IMG/VR virus record: IMGVR_UViG_3300048113_000901
Coordinates: 1 to 22,765 of that record
Source: a virus
Length of the DNA stretch: 22,765 bases
Direction: 5' to 3' (one strand)
The position numbers were made by a program, and so were the translations under genes. Below, in pieces: positions 6,175-15,609 of the stretch. Below the pieces are notes generated by a model. It was not told the DNA's origin. It did not search any database and saw only the letters and a list, made by a program, of their open reading frames with translations. Numbering within the stretch: position 1 is the stretch's first letter; each line of letters opens with the position of its first letter.

Positions 6175-9100
6175 ATGAAAAGAGCCGTTAATGTATATAA
6201 AGGTTTAAACTCCGATACTGCAAGAGACAGTATTAGCGGTGGTCTCTACATAGACGCACTAGATGTTAGAATTACTACTGACACAGGAGAGTCGCAAGGA
6301 TGTATTACTAATATTAAAGGAAATAAAAAATATTTTACAATACCTGTTAGTGACCCAGACTTAGTAGTAAACGGAACCCCAGAAATAATAGGAAGCACTT
6401 CTATAAGAAATACTATTATATTATTTGTTGCAGATGACGGTGGACAAAATGGTTGGATATACAGTATAGAATATTCTGATGATGAGCAACAACTTATTGG
6501 AGGACTTACTTTAATTTATAAAAACAATTCTTTAAAATTTAAAAAAGAATTTCCTATAGAAGCTGTAGGAAGATATGAAAATAGTAATATACAAAGAGTT
6601 TACTGGGTAGACTATAATAATTATATACGATCTTTAAATATTAAAGACATTGCTTTATCTACTCTTACACCTGGACTTATAGATAGTTTTCCTAGTGTAA
6701 AATTTGAACAGCCTCTATTAAAAAATGTTTTAGGCGGGGGTTCTTTACTTGTAGGTATTAATCAATATGCTTATAGATTAACTACTGTAGACGGTAAACA
6801 AACTTTAATATCTCCTCCAGGAAATTTAATACACACTACTTCAGAGACCGAATCTGCGTTACAAAGTAGAACTTATACTGGAGATAAAAAAGGCACTAAC
6901 TCTGGGAAATCTTTACAAATAACAATAGATACTTCTAACTATTCTCATTTTGACACTATTGAACTAATTCATATACTACATGAAGATTTAACAGGAACAT
7001 CAGAAGTTTTTTCTGTAGAAACAAAAGGAATTAATGGAGCTGCTTCTGTAACATTTGTACACACAGGAACTGAGAACACAATTGTTCCTTTAGATATTGC
7101 AGAATACACAGTAAAAAACTACCCTTTTGTAACTGCAAAAAGTATAACTCAAAAAGATAATTCTTTAGTAGCCGCAAATATAAAAGGATCTAATTTTGAT
7201 ATAAACGATTTAATTCCTGATACAGAAAGTTTTGACGCTAAAGTTCCTAGACATAATTCTACAGGGTCTCTTCCAAATCCTGTTGTAGGAACTCCTGCAC
7301 AACAAGAAATTGCTAAATTAGCCAATGCTTTTAATGTTGACTATAATATAGATGCTCATTGGGAACAAACTTGGCACGACAATAGCCAATATAAATTTCA
7401 ATCGAATGGAACACGTTTAGGAGGAACAGGGCCTAACATAGAATATAATTTTCATTTACAGCCTTACCTTATAGATAATGTAGCTTCTTGTGAATTTCCT
7501 AATAATAATCATATAGGAACTGTATTAGTTAATTTAAATGATGGATACGGAAATTATGCCAATAATACCTGGGAAAACATGGCATCTCCTTTTGTGTCTG
7601 GACTTTTAAAAGGTTACAAAAGAGGAGAAACATATAGATTTGGTATTGTATTTTATAATAAAAAAGGAGAAGCATCTTTTACAGAGTTTATAGGAGACAT
7701 TAAATTTCCAGATATTTCTGATGAAGATTCTGTAAATAACTCTTCAGGAACTAATTTTTTTCCTACTAGTTTAGAAACAAATTCTAATCTTCCTGTTTCT
7801 GTAGATACTACAGCTTATGCTTTGGGAATAGAATTTAATGTAGACTTTAGTACTTGTCCTAGCTTACTTAATGAAATAGAAAGCTATCAAATAGTAAGAG
7901 TTAAAAGATCTATTTCAGATACTAGACGTTTGTGTTCTGGTATTATGAAAGTAGGAATGAAATTTGATATTACTAGTAATGATGGAGGAGGAGGATCTGC
8001 TGACGATCCTGCTAATAACGGAGGTTATAATTTAGGAGGACCTAATTATAGCGAGGAAATACTGCACCACTTTACTTATCATCAAAGAAGATCTAATGCA
8101 GCAGATGCCCAAGAATTTCCTGGATATGGAATAAGTGGTAACTTTGCAACTATTAATAATAATCATATATTAGGCAATCCTTTTAAAGTATTTGGTGCAT
8201 ATGCTACTTTTTATTCTCCCGACGTATCTTATAATTTTAATGCAGTTAGAAATTCTATAGATCAAAATTCTTGTTTATTAATGACAGGAAGATATGGGCA
8301 ATATTTTTCTAACATTAATTCAGCAGTTTCTACTGCAGGAGTAGAACAAATATTTACTGATAATAATGTTACTGAAGGAAGTATAAAATCTTTTGATATA
8401 GTTTACTCTGCTCCTGCAACTACAGAAAACTTAGGAGCAAAAATAGAAGACCACAGACGTAAATTAAGGTCTGTAGGACAAGTAGATAAAGATACTTCTC
8501 TTAAAGCTATTGAGTATGTTAAACAATGGAATGAATTAAATGTAGTAGATTTTTCTAATAGTGCACAATCAGATTCTGTAATGAGCACAGAGTTAACTAC
8601 TGCTTGGGGGCCTTATTTAGGATATGATGATGTAGGAGTAAATAGTAATCTTTATTTTAGAAACTTTTTTACCTATTTAGGAAACGCAGGTGCAGGATTA
8701 AATGATCACGAAGCAAGTAGTCCTACTCAGCCTCATCAAACTATTTTTCATAAAGGAGCTACAGGTATTACAGGGTCTTTGGCTAAAATAGATTATAATC
8801 CTTTAACAGGGCTTCCAGTAGCACAAACTGTTACTCACCATGCTTTTAATACAGGAACTACTGTAGGTAGTGGGCCCGTAAGAGCGGTTAACCAAACTTT
8901 TGCTCCTTTAAATAAAGGTTTAATACAAGAAAACTATACTAGTACTCCTATAATAGATATACTACTTCCTAAACAAGAAATTTATGGTGGCTACACTGCA
9001 GATATTTTATCAGGAAATATTTTCCAACCTGCTTCGCCTATTATATCAGTAGCTAACTTAAATCCTAAAGTTTTTGGTGGAGATATATTTCTACACATGT

Positions 9101-10725
9101 TTACTTTCCAGGAAAGTACAGCTTGGCTATGGGATAAATTTTATCAAAACGCTTTAAGTAACTCAAATGTAAAACAAGAGTTTAACGAAAACAGAACTTC
9201 TACTCTTTGTTTTGTAGTAGAAACTGCAGTTAACGGAGAACTGTCTTACGGAGCAGATGTAAAAAGAGAAGTTACGTTTGATGTTGCAGGAGGTTCTTCT
9301 GGAGTAAATTCTACTATTTGGAGACAAGAAAATAATAATAGCACTACTACTTGGGGTAAAGCAAATACTGCAGGACAAAAAGCTATGTATAAAGATGTTT
9401 ACAATACAGTATATTCTTCTGAAAACGATGATGTATCATTCTTTACAAAACCTCCAGCTTTTAATTCTTTAGGAAATGTAAACGACATTAGAGCTTATAT
9501 ATCACAAGTAAAGATAAATTCAGAAACTGTAGATTCTTGGACTTCTTTTGGGGTAAACGATTACTACGACGTAGATGATTACGGACCTATAAATAAAATA
9601 ATTACTTGGAGAGATAACGTATACTATTTCCAAGATAAAGCTGTAGGAGCATATTCTATTAACCCTAGAGCGATATCTTCACCTGGAGACGGTATTCCTA
9701 CAGAGTTAGGATCTGCAAAAGGATTTAATGACCATACTTATCTTTCTACTAAATATGGAAGTATACACCAATGGTCAGTAAAAGATTTAGAATCGGGAAT
9801 ATATTATTTTGACGGAACACATAAAAAGATTTTTAGAATATCTGGATCATCAGAACCTTTATCAGAAATGAAAGGACTTCACGGTTTACTAAAAAACTTT
9901 AACGGAAATATTTCTTTACGTAAAGAAAATGCAGGAGACAATCCTATATTAGGAGCGGGTGTGCATACTACTAGAGACAGAGTTAATAATGAAATATTAT
10001 TTACTTTTTTAGGTACTTGGAAAGCCTCTGAGTTAAACGGAAACACTTTGTATTCTGAAGGTGAAATAGTAACTTACGGAGGAGCTAACTTTATAATAAG
10101 TACTACTTATACTTCTACAAACACTTCAAAAGAAGATGTGTTAGTAGCAGAGCTATATCAAAACTCTACAGTAACTACATTGTTGCCAGACGATAAAATT
10201 ACTCTTGTATTTGACGAGCTTGTAAATCAGTTCTCTTCTCGTTATAGTGCTACTCCTCCAATCTATATAGAAAACGGAGATATATTACTTTCTGCAGATC
10301 CTAGCAAACACAACGAAATTTACCAACACAATAAGGGTAACTGGGGAGAGTTCTATGGAAAAACAGAAGAGATGTCTATTAAGTTAGTACTAAACGAAAA
10401 TGCTGACTTTAATAAAATACTTAGAACTTTAGAATTTAATTCTATTGTAAGAGATAATCAAAAAAATATAGACCGTACTAAAACTATTACGGCTTTCCGT
10501 GTAGAAACAGAATACCAAGACACAGGTAAAATAGATTACGATTCAGGAAGAATTAAACGTAGATTCGACAAGTGGAGAGTACATTTACCTAGAGATACAA
10601 AAAGCCCTGGACAAGATCGTTTGAGAAGTACTTATTTTATTTTAACTTTATACTTTGATAATACAGACAATCGTGAGCTAATTCTCGATAGAATTTTGTA
10701 TTATTATGACATACAGATATTCTAA
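6175..10725 (+). CDS. Tail muzzle / stabilisation protein (crAss-like)
   Basis: 1516 residues. The N-terminus (VNVYKGLNSDTARDSISGG and YIDALDVRITTDTGESQGCI) is the hallmark of the crAss-like tail stabilisation protein, related to P22 gp10 and shown structurally to form the muzzle at the end of the short tail. The protein is dominated by beta strand and by asparagine, serine, threonine and glycine, consistent with beta-propeller and beta-sandwich domains. A glycine-rich loop lies near 603-610 (DGGGGSADD). The last 60 residues contain the charged segment DYDSGRIKRRFDKWRVHLPR and an ending with LRSTYFILTLYFDN, then ILDRILYYYDIQIF; this conserved-looking C-terminus probably docks to the ring. There is no membrane segment. 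It follows ring protein 1 after 2 bases and overlaps the next gene by one base (TAATG), implying coupled translation. In the virion it gates DNA and cargo release. Confidence 0.85.
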   Translation: MKRAVNVYKGLNSDTARDSISGGLYIDALDVRITTDTGESQGCITNIKGNKKYFTIPVSDPDLVVNGTPEIIGSTSIRNTIILFVADDGGQNGWIYSIEYSDDEQQLIGGLTLIYKNNSLKFKKEFPIEAVGRYENSNIQRVYWVDYNNYIRSLNIKDIALSTLTPGLIDSFPSVKFEQPLLKNVLGGGSLLVGINQYAYRLTTVDGKQTLISPPGNLIHTTSETESALQSRTYTGDKKGTNSGKSLQITIDTSNYSHFDTIELIHILHEDLTGTSEVFSVETKGINGAASVTFVHTGTENTIVPLDIAEYTVKNYPFVTAKSITQKDNSLVAANIKGSNFDINDLIPDTESFDAKVPRHNSTGSLPNPVVGTPAQQEIAKLANAFNVDYNIDAHWEQTWHDNSQYKFQSNGTRLGGTGPNIEYNFHLQPYLIDNVASCEFPNNNHIGTVLVNLNDGYGNYANNTWENMASPFVSGLLKGYKRGETYRFGIVFYNKKGEASFTEFIGDIKFPDISDEDSVNNSSGTNFFPTSLETNSNLPVSVDTTAYALGIEFNVDFSTCPSLLNEIESYQIVRVKRSISDTRRLCSGIMKVGMKFDITSNDGGGGSADDPANNGGYNLGGPNYSEEILHHFTYHQRRSNAADAQEFPGYGISGNFATINNNHILGNPFKVFGAYATFYSPDVSYNFNAVRNSIDQNSCLLMTGRYGQYFSNINSAVSTAGVEQIFTDNNVTEGSIKSFDIVYSAPATTENLGAKIEDHRRKLRSVGQVDKDTSLKAIEYVKQWNELNVVDFSNSAQSDSVMSTELTTAWGPYLGYDDVGVNSNLYFRNFFTYLGNAGAGLNDHEASSPTQPHQTIFHKGATGITGSLAKIDYNPLTGLPVAQTVTHHAFNTGTTVGSGPVRAVNQTFAPLNKGLIQENYTSTPIIDILLPKQEIYGGYTADILSGNIFQPASPIISVANLNPKVFGGDIFLHMFTFQESTAWLWDKFYQNALSNSNVKQEFNENRTSTLCFVVETAVNGELSYGADVKREVTFDVAGGSSGVNSTIWRQENNNSTTTWGKANTAGQKAMYKDVYNTVYSSENDDVSFFTKPPAFNSLGNVNDIRAYISQVKINSETVDSWTSFGVNDYYDVDDYGPINKIITWRDNVYYFQDKAVGAYSINPRAISSPGDGIPTELGSAKGFNDHTYLSTKYGSIHQWSVKDLESGIYYFDGTHKKIFRISGSSEPLSEMKGLHGLLKNFNGNISLRKENAGDNPILGAGVHTTRDRVNNEILFTFLGTWKASELNGNTLYSEGEIVTYGGANFIISTTYTSTNTSKEDVLVAELYQNSTVTTLLPDDKITLVFDELVNQFSSRYSATPPIYIENGDILLSADPSKHNEIYQHNKGNWGEFYGKTEEMSIKLVLNENADFNKILRTLEFNSIVRDNQKNIDRTKTITAFRVETEYQDTGKIDYDSGRIKRRFDKWRVHLPRDTKSPGQDRLRSTYFILTLYFDNTDNRELILDRILYYYDIQIF

Positions 10726-13700
10726 TGGCAAAGAAAAAAATTTATATAGATCCTTCAAAACGTGGTACGTTTACAGCAGAAGCTAAAAAACGTGGTATGG
10801 GTGTACAAGAATTTGCTTCAAAAGTAATGTCTAATAAAGATAGGTACTCTTCTTCAATGGTTAAACAAGCAAACTTTGCACGTAATGCTGCTAATTGGAA
10901 TCAAGACGGAGGAAATATGAATGCTGTAAGTTTAATGGGTTACAGAGATGATTCTCCTTTTCGTAATGAAGAAAGTCTTAATATATACTCTCCTGACGGG
11001 CTTATAGATATGTCTAATGTAGGCATGCCTATAGTAGCTAACGGCCAAGTATTAGATCCTTATTCTGGAATAAATCAAGTACCTCCTACAAAAAGTGGTT
11101 ACGTAAGGGAAACTCCTTTAGAAACTTTTGAAAATGGAGGACGTATGGTTCCGCCTAATATTCCTATGTATTACCAAGATTTTGGAACACCTATTTATAG
11201 AGATACAACTGAGATTCCTCCTAGTTTTCAAAATGGAGGCGGTCTTTATACATATCCTGGAAGACCTGGAGCAGTATATGAAAAAGGAACAGACGGAAAT
11301 TGGAAAATTAATTTAGGAGCTGATACGCAAGGAAAATTTATTCCTATTGTAGATCCTAGATTAACAAGAACAGAACAGTTAAATTTAAATGCTGTTCCTT
11401 TAGAAGAAACAGAATCTGTTGTTCCAGGTTACAATGAGTCTGCTTACTTTGACGATTTAAAATATTTAGAAAACAGTATTAAAAAAGGATTTAAAGACGG
11501 TAGATGGTATCCGCATGTTTCTTTAGAAGGAGGTGAAAAAACAATTGCATACGGCCATAAATTAAAAAAAGGAGAAGATTTTTCTAAAGGACTCTCTCAA
11601 GAAGAGGCCGAGGCTTTAATGCTTAAAGACTATACTGTTAAAAAATCTTCTGCTCAAAAACATGTAGATAAAGAATTTGGAAAAGGAACTTTTGAAAATT
11701 TAGATCCTCGTAAACAAATACTATTAACAGACTATCAATATAATGTAGGACTTACTAAATTTCCTAAATTAACTGAGGCAGTAGTAACAGATAATATAGA
11801 TGCTGCTTTAAAAGAATACAAAAGATATCACAGTGGTAAAAAACCTTTAGTAGAAAGAAATAAATGGACAGAAGAACAAATAAAATCTTTTGCCTACGGA
11901 GGTAATATTTATAAATCTGGCGGCTACACAGTTACTAGATCTAACGACAGAAAAGGTAAAACTCATAAGGTAACTAGAAAGTCAGATGGCAAAGTTAAAT
12001 ATTACGGCCATCCTATGAGAAACCAACCAAAGAATAAAAAAGTAAAAGAGGCTGCTGAAGCTAGACACAGAGCTCAAGGAAATTTCCGTAATCCTTTCTT
12101 TAAAGCTTATTGGGATAAAACTTGGAAAAACGGTGGAGTAATGGACTCTTATAATTCTTATCAATTTGGAGGTTCTATGCAAGAACTGCAAGAAAAAGAA
12201 TCTAAAAGTTATTACGATGTAGAAGGTGTAAATAAAGAAAAACTACAAGAATGGTATAATATTGGTAAAGTTGCTCCTACTAATATTGGAGAAGCAAAGT
12301 TATTAGCAGAAGCAATAGGATATACTCCTGCTCAATCAAATATTGTAGCGGCACAATGGGCTTTAGAATCTGCTAGAGGAACAAAAACAGGAGGACAATT
12401 TAATTATTTTGGTATTAAATCTCATAGTAAAGCAACTAGAGATAAATTAAAAAATAAATACAATATAAATGTATCTACTGCTGCACCAGTATCTACTCAA
12501 GAAGAATTTACTCCAGGCAAAAAAGAAACAATTAAATCTAGTTTTTTAAATTTTGATGATCCTATAGCTGCTTTTTTAGGACACAAAGCATTTTTAGAAA
12601 CTAATAAAAGATATGAAAAAGCTTTAAAAGCAGAAACTTCTTTTGATTTTGCTAAAGAGTTAAAAAATGCAGGATATGCAACTTCTGCAAAATATGCTCC
12701 TACTTTAGGGTCTATAGCTTATCCTTTTTTATCTTCAGAAGAAATAGAAAAGTTTAAAAGTTTAGGATCAAAAATAAAAGACACATTACCAAAAGATAAA
12801 AAAACAAAATTAGTACAAGATAATATTGCACCCACACCCGTAGTTAAAGATGTTTTTACTCCTACAGAAATTCCAGGAACTAAAGTATCAGACGCTAAAT
12901 TATTTGAAAGAAATATGAAACTGCCAAAAAACACAACCAACTTAGAAATAAAAAATGTCGTTCCTAAAAGAACTCCACAATTTGGGGCTTCTGCATTTGG
13001 ACAAGGACAAATGTTTAAAACATACGGAGGTAAAACTTACCAAGGAAATGTGTATAGAAACGGAGAAATTCTTGCTGGAATAGGTGCAGGATTATATGGT
13101 GCTGCAGAAGGAATTCTTGATACAGTGACTCTTGGTCTTACTGATAACCTAACTGATAAAGGTTTTGACGCTCTTTTTACAGGAGAAAAAAATAAAAATG
13201 TAGGCGGAATTAGAGGAGCAGGTAATGTTGTAGGGGGAGTTGCAGGAGGATTTATTAATCCTGCAGGAACAGGAGCTGCGGTAGGACAAGTTGCTGGAGG
13301 TATGGGAGAAATGGCAGAAGCAACAGGAAACGAAAGATTAGACGCTGCAGGAAATGTTATAGAAGCTACAGGAAATGTAGTAGGGAACTTTGTAGCTTAT
13401 GGCGGGAACATACATCAAGTTGATCCTAATATGTCTGTAGGAACAAATATGTTAGGAAAACAATATGCTATTCCTGCAGGATATAAAGAAATGTATCAAC
13501 AAAATTTAGGAGAAGCTATTCCTGAAGGAGCTACTTTATCACAAAGTGCTTTTGATTTATTTAATACTCAAGGAAAAATATCTAGTTGGAACGCTCCAAA
13601 TACTCCAGACCCTTCTGCTGAAAAAGCTTATAAATACGCTGACTACAGTACTGGAAGCGGAGATGTAAGAGCTAACCCACAAAGTAGAGCAAAACAAAGT

Positions 13701-15581
13701 GATTACGTTAAACCAGGACAAGTAAAAATGGTACATCCAGACGGAAGGTCTATGTATACAGATCCGCAAAATGCACAGTTATTAATACAAAAAGGTTACC
13801 AACAAGAAGGAGTTAATCTTGTTGACGCTGCTACTTTTGGATACGGAGGTAAATATTATGGTTACGGAAGTAAGATGTACAACGATTATGCAAAAGGAGG
13901 TAAACTTCCTGAAAGTGTATTACGTAGTAGACTAGAATCTCATATGTCAAAATCAGAAGCTGATGATTACATTAACAGTTATAAGAAAGGCGGTAACATG
14001 ATTAAAAGAGCAGACGGTTCTTATAGTCAAAGAGGATTGTGGGATAATATTAGAGCTAATAAAGGTTCTGGTAAAAAGCCTACTAAAGAAATGCTAAAAC
14101 AAGAAAAGAAAATAAAAGGCAATAAAAAAACTTACGGAAGCAACATGTACAATAATGGAGGTTTCGGTATGAATACTATGAATGAAATTCCTGTAACAGA
14201 ATTTAATGCAGGAGGCACTCACGAACAAAATCCTTTAGGAGGAATTCCACAAGGAATGGGAACTAATGGAAAAGTTAATTTAGTAGAACAAGGAGAGTTA
14301 AAAATAACAGATCCTAGAGATCCTTCTGGACAGTCTAAATTTATTGTATCTGCACAAAAAGATATGATTATTACTAAAGAAATAGCAGAAGAAAATAATC
14401 TTCCTAAAACTTTTGTAAATAAAACTGTCCGTAAAGCAGCAGACATGTTGTTAAGAAAAGATTCTAGAAGAGAAGGAGATACTATTGAAGAAAATTCTAA
14501 ACAACAAGACCTTATAGGATTTTTACAAGCTCATGAAACTTTAACTGCTATGAAAGAAGCAGAACAAAATGCAGAGTTTCAAGAAAAAATGATGACTCTT
14601 TCAGAAGAGTACCCTGAGCAAATGGCTACTATAATGCCTCCTCAATCAGAAATGGAAACAGAGATGGCTCCAGAAATGCCTAACCAAATTCCATTAGGAA
14701 TGGCTATGCGATATGGAGGTAAAAAGAAAAAATACAAATATGGACACGGATCTAATATGTATACAATGGGAACAAATGTTCACCAAGTAGATCCAAACAT
14801 GACATCTTTTACTCCTACTTTTCCTGAACCTACGCCTTTTTCTGCTGGTGTTGCCGACACTCTTCCTTTAAGACCTTTTGCAGAAATGGATACTGCAGGT
14901 ACTCCTAGTACTTCAGATTTTTTAGGATTATCTGACTCTCAAAAATTTGAAACAACAGACAGAGAATTAGCTAGTTATAAAGAAATGCAAGATACAGATA
15001 GTCAAGATTCTGAAAAACAAAGTTTTGTAAATTATGCAGGACAGCTTTTACCCGCAGCTTTAAATATAGGTATGGGACTTTTTGGAAAAGAAGACACTGT
15101 TAATCTAGGAAGAGTATCTTCTAGAACTTTACCAGAAACAGACGTTAGCCAACAATTAAGAGATGCAAGAATGAGCGCTGCTAGAACTGCTAATCAAATG
15201 CGAGGATCAGGACAAGCAGGAAGTTATTTAGCAAATATTGCTAATTTAAAAAATATTGATGATGCTACAAAAGCTAGAATATATCAAGATAAATACAATA
15301 GAGATGCGGCCATAGCTGCTAGACAAGCACAAATGGATATAAATGTAGATCGAGCTAACTTAGGTCTAAAAGCACAAGAAGAACAATACAAGAGAGCTGC
15401 TGAAGCTGCTAAACAAAAACAACTATTTACAGGAATAGGGCAGGCAGCACAAAAACTTAGAGCAGATCAATTAGATGATATAGCTCAAGCATACAATAGA
15501 CAATTTTCTGATAGATATGGATTTGATTATGAAAAACCTTTTCAAAGAAAAAATAAAAGAAAAAATAAAAACGGTAACTAA
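10725..15581 (+). CDS. Giant virion cargo protein with lysozyme and glucosaminidase domains
   Basis: 1618 residues. Residues about 236-390 are a T4-type lysozyme (muramidase): Glu249 in KYLENSIKKGF, then WYPHVSLEGGEKTIAYGHKL with Glu268, Thr273 and the YGH signature. Residues about 505-672 are a FlgJ-like glucosaminidase: NIVAAQWALESARGT with Glu548, then FNYFGIKSH. Both cut peptidoglycan glycan strands. Residues about 785-880 are a glycine- and alanine-rich hydrophobic stretch (GEILAGIGAGLYGAAEGIL ... NVVGGVAGGFINPAG) that could enter a membrane. Near 1160-1240 is GGTHEQNPLGGIPQGMGTNG then NLVEQGELKI, a module I recall from crAss-like structural proteins. A long alanine-rich helix lies near 1480-1600, and the C-terminus is basic. 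Short x-GG-x motifs recur throughout. It directly follows and overlaps the muzzle gene, so a role as ejected cargo that opens the cell wall during entry is likely; it is too large and misplaced for a lysis endolysin. Confidence 0.8.
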   Translation: MAKKKIYIDPSKRGTFTAEAKKRGMGVQEFASKVMSNKDRYSSSMVKQANFARNAANWNQDGGNMNAVSLMGYRDDSPFRNEESLNIYSPDGLIDMSNVGMPIVANGQVLDPYSGINQVPPTKSGYVRETPLETFENGGRMVPPNIPMYYQDFGTPIYRDTTEIPPSFQNGGGLYTYPGRPGAVYEKGTDGNWKINLGADTQGKFIPIVDPRLTRTEQLNLNAVPLEETESVVPGYNESAYFDDLKYLENSIKKGFKDGRWYPHVSLEGGEKTIAYGHKLKKGEDFSKGLSQEEAEALMLKDYTVKKSSAQKHVDKEFGKGTFENLDPRKQILLTDYQYNVGLTKFPKLTEAVVTDNIDAALKEYKRYHSGKKPLVERNKWTEEQIKSFAYGGNIYKSGGYTVTRSNDRKGKTHKVTRKSDGKVKYYGHPMRNQPKNKKVKEAAEARHRAQGNFRNPFFKAYWDKTWKNGGVMDSYNSYQFGGSMQELQEKESKSYYDVEGVNKEKLQEWYNIGKVAPTNIGEAKLLAEAIGYTPAQSNIVAAQWALESARGTKTGGQFNYFGIKSHSKATRDKLKNKYNINVSTAAPVSTQEEFTPGKKETIKSSFLNFDDPIAAFLGHKAFLETNKRYEKALKAETSFDFAKELKNAGYATSAKYAPTLGSIAYPFLSSEEIEKFKSLGSKIKDTLPKDKKTKLVQDNIAPTPVVKDVFTPTEIPGTKVSDAKLFERNMKLPKNTTNLEIKNVVPKRTPQFGASAFGQGQMFKTYGGKTYQGNVYRNGEILAGIGAGLYGAAEGILDTVTLGLTDNLTDKGFDALFTGEKNKNVGGIRGAGNVVGGVAGGFINPAGTGAAVGQVAGGMGEMAEATGNERLDAAGNVIEATGNVVGNFVAYGGNIHQVDPNMSVGTNMLGKQYAIPAGYKEMYQQNLGEAIPEGATLSQSAFDLFNTQGKISSWNAPNTPDPSAEKAYKYADYSTGSGDVRANPQSRAKQSDYVKPGQVKMVHPDGRSMYTDPQNAQLLIQKGYQQEGVNLVDAATFGYGGKYYGYGSKMYNDYAKGGKLPESVLRSRLESHMSKSEADDYINSYKKGGNMIKRADGSYSQRGLWDNIRANKGSGKKPTKEMLKQEKKIKGNKKTYGSNMYNNGGFGMNTMNEIPVTEFNAGGTHEQNPLGGIPQGMGTNGKVNLVEQGELKITDPRDPSGQSKFIVSAQKDMIITKEIAEENNLPKTFVNKTVRKAADMLLRKDSRREGDTIEENSKQQDLIGFLQAHETLTAMKEAEQNAEFQEKMMTLSEEYPEQMATIMPPQSEMETEMAPEMPNQIPLGMAMRYGGKKKKYKYGHGSNMYTMGTNVHQVDPNMTSFTPTFPEPTPFSAGVADTLPLRPFAEMDTAGTPSTSDFLGLSDSQKFETTDRELASYKEMQDTDSQDSEKQSFVNYAGQLLPAALNIGMGLFGKEDTVNLGRVSSRTLPETDVSQQLRDARMSAARTANQMRGSGQAGSYLANIANLKNIDDATKARIYQDKYNRDAAIAARQAQMDINVDRANLGLKAQEEQYKRAAEAAKQKQLFTGIGQAAQKLRADQLDDIAQAYNRQFSDRYGFDYEKPFQRKNKRKNKNGN
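11130..14720 (+). repeat. Dispersed glycine-glycine motif repeats inside the lytic cargo gene
   Basis: Within the cargo protein about thirteen short motifs of the form (Y/F/N/K)-GG-(K/N/G/S/Y) occur, at residues about 137 to 1330. Examples are ENGGRM, QNGGGLY, AYGGNIY, KSGGYT, KNGGVM, QFGGSM, TYGGKTY, AYGGNIHQ, GYGGKYY, AKGGKL, KKGGNM, NNGGFG and RYGGKK. They tend to lie at edges of recognisable domains. The DNA differs between copies, so this is a protein-level repeat, not a DNA repeat array. Confidence 0.6.
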
Positions 15582-15609
15582 GGTTAAGAGAAAAAAGCCA
15601 AAATAAATA

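Noticed and set aside
11431-11890. Lysozyme region considered as a separate endolysin gene
   Set aside because: The reading frame is continuous through the 1618-residue protein with no internal start signal that stands out, and the position next to the muzzle fits a virion entry enzyme.
13066-13410. Glycine/alanine-rich hydrophobic stretch as a holin-like or transmembrane domain
   Set aside because: It is rich in small residues but broken by charged and polar residues, so a true membrane span cannot be claimed; noted only as a possible membrane-active segment.
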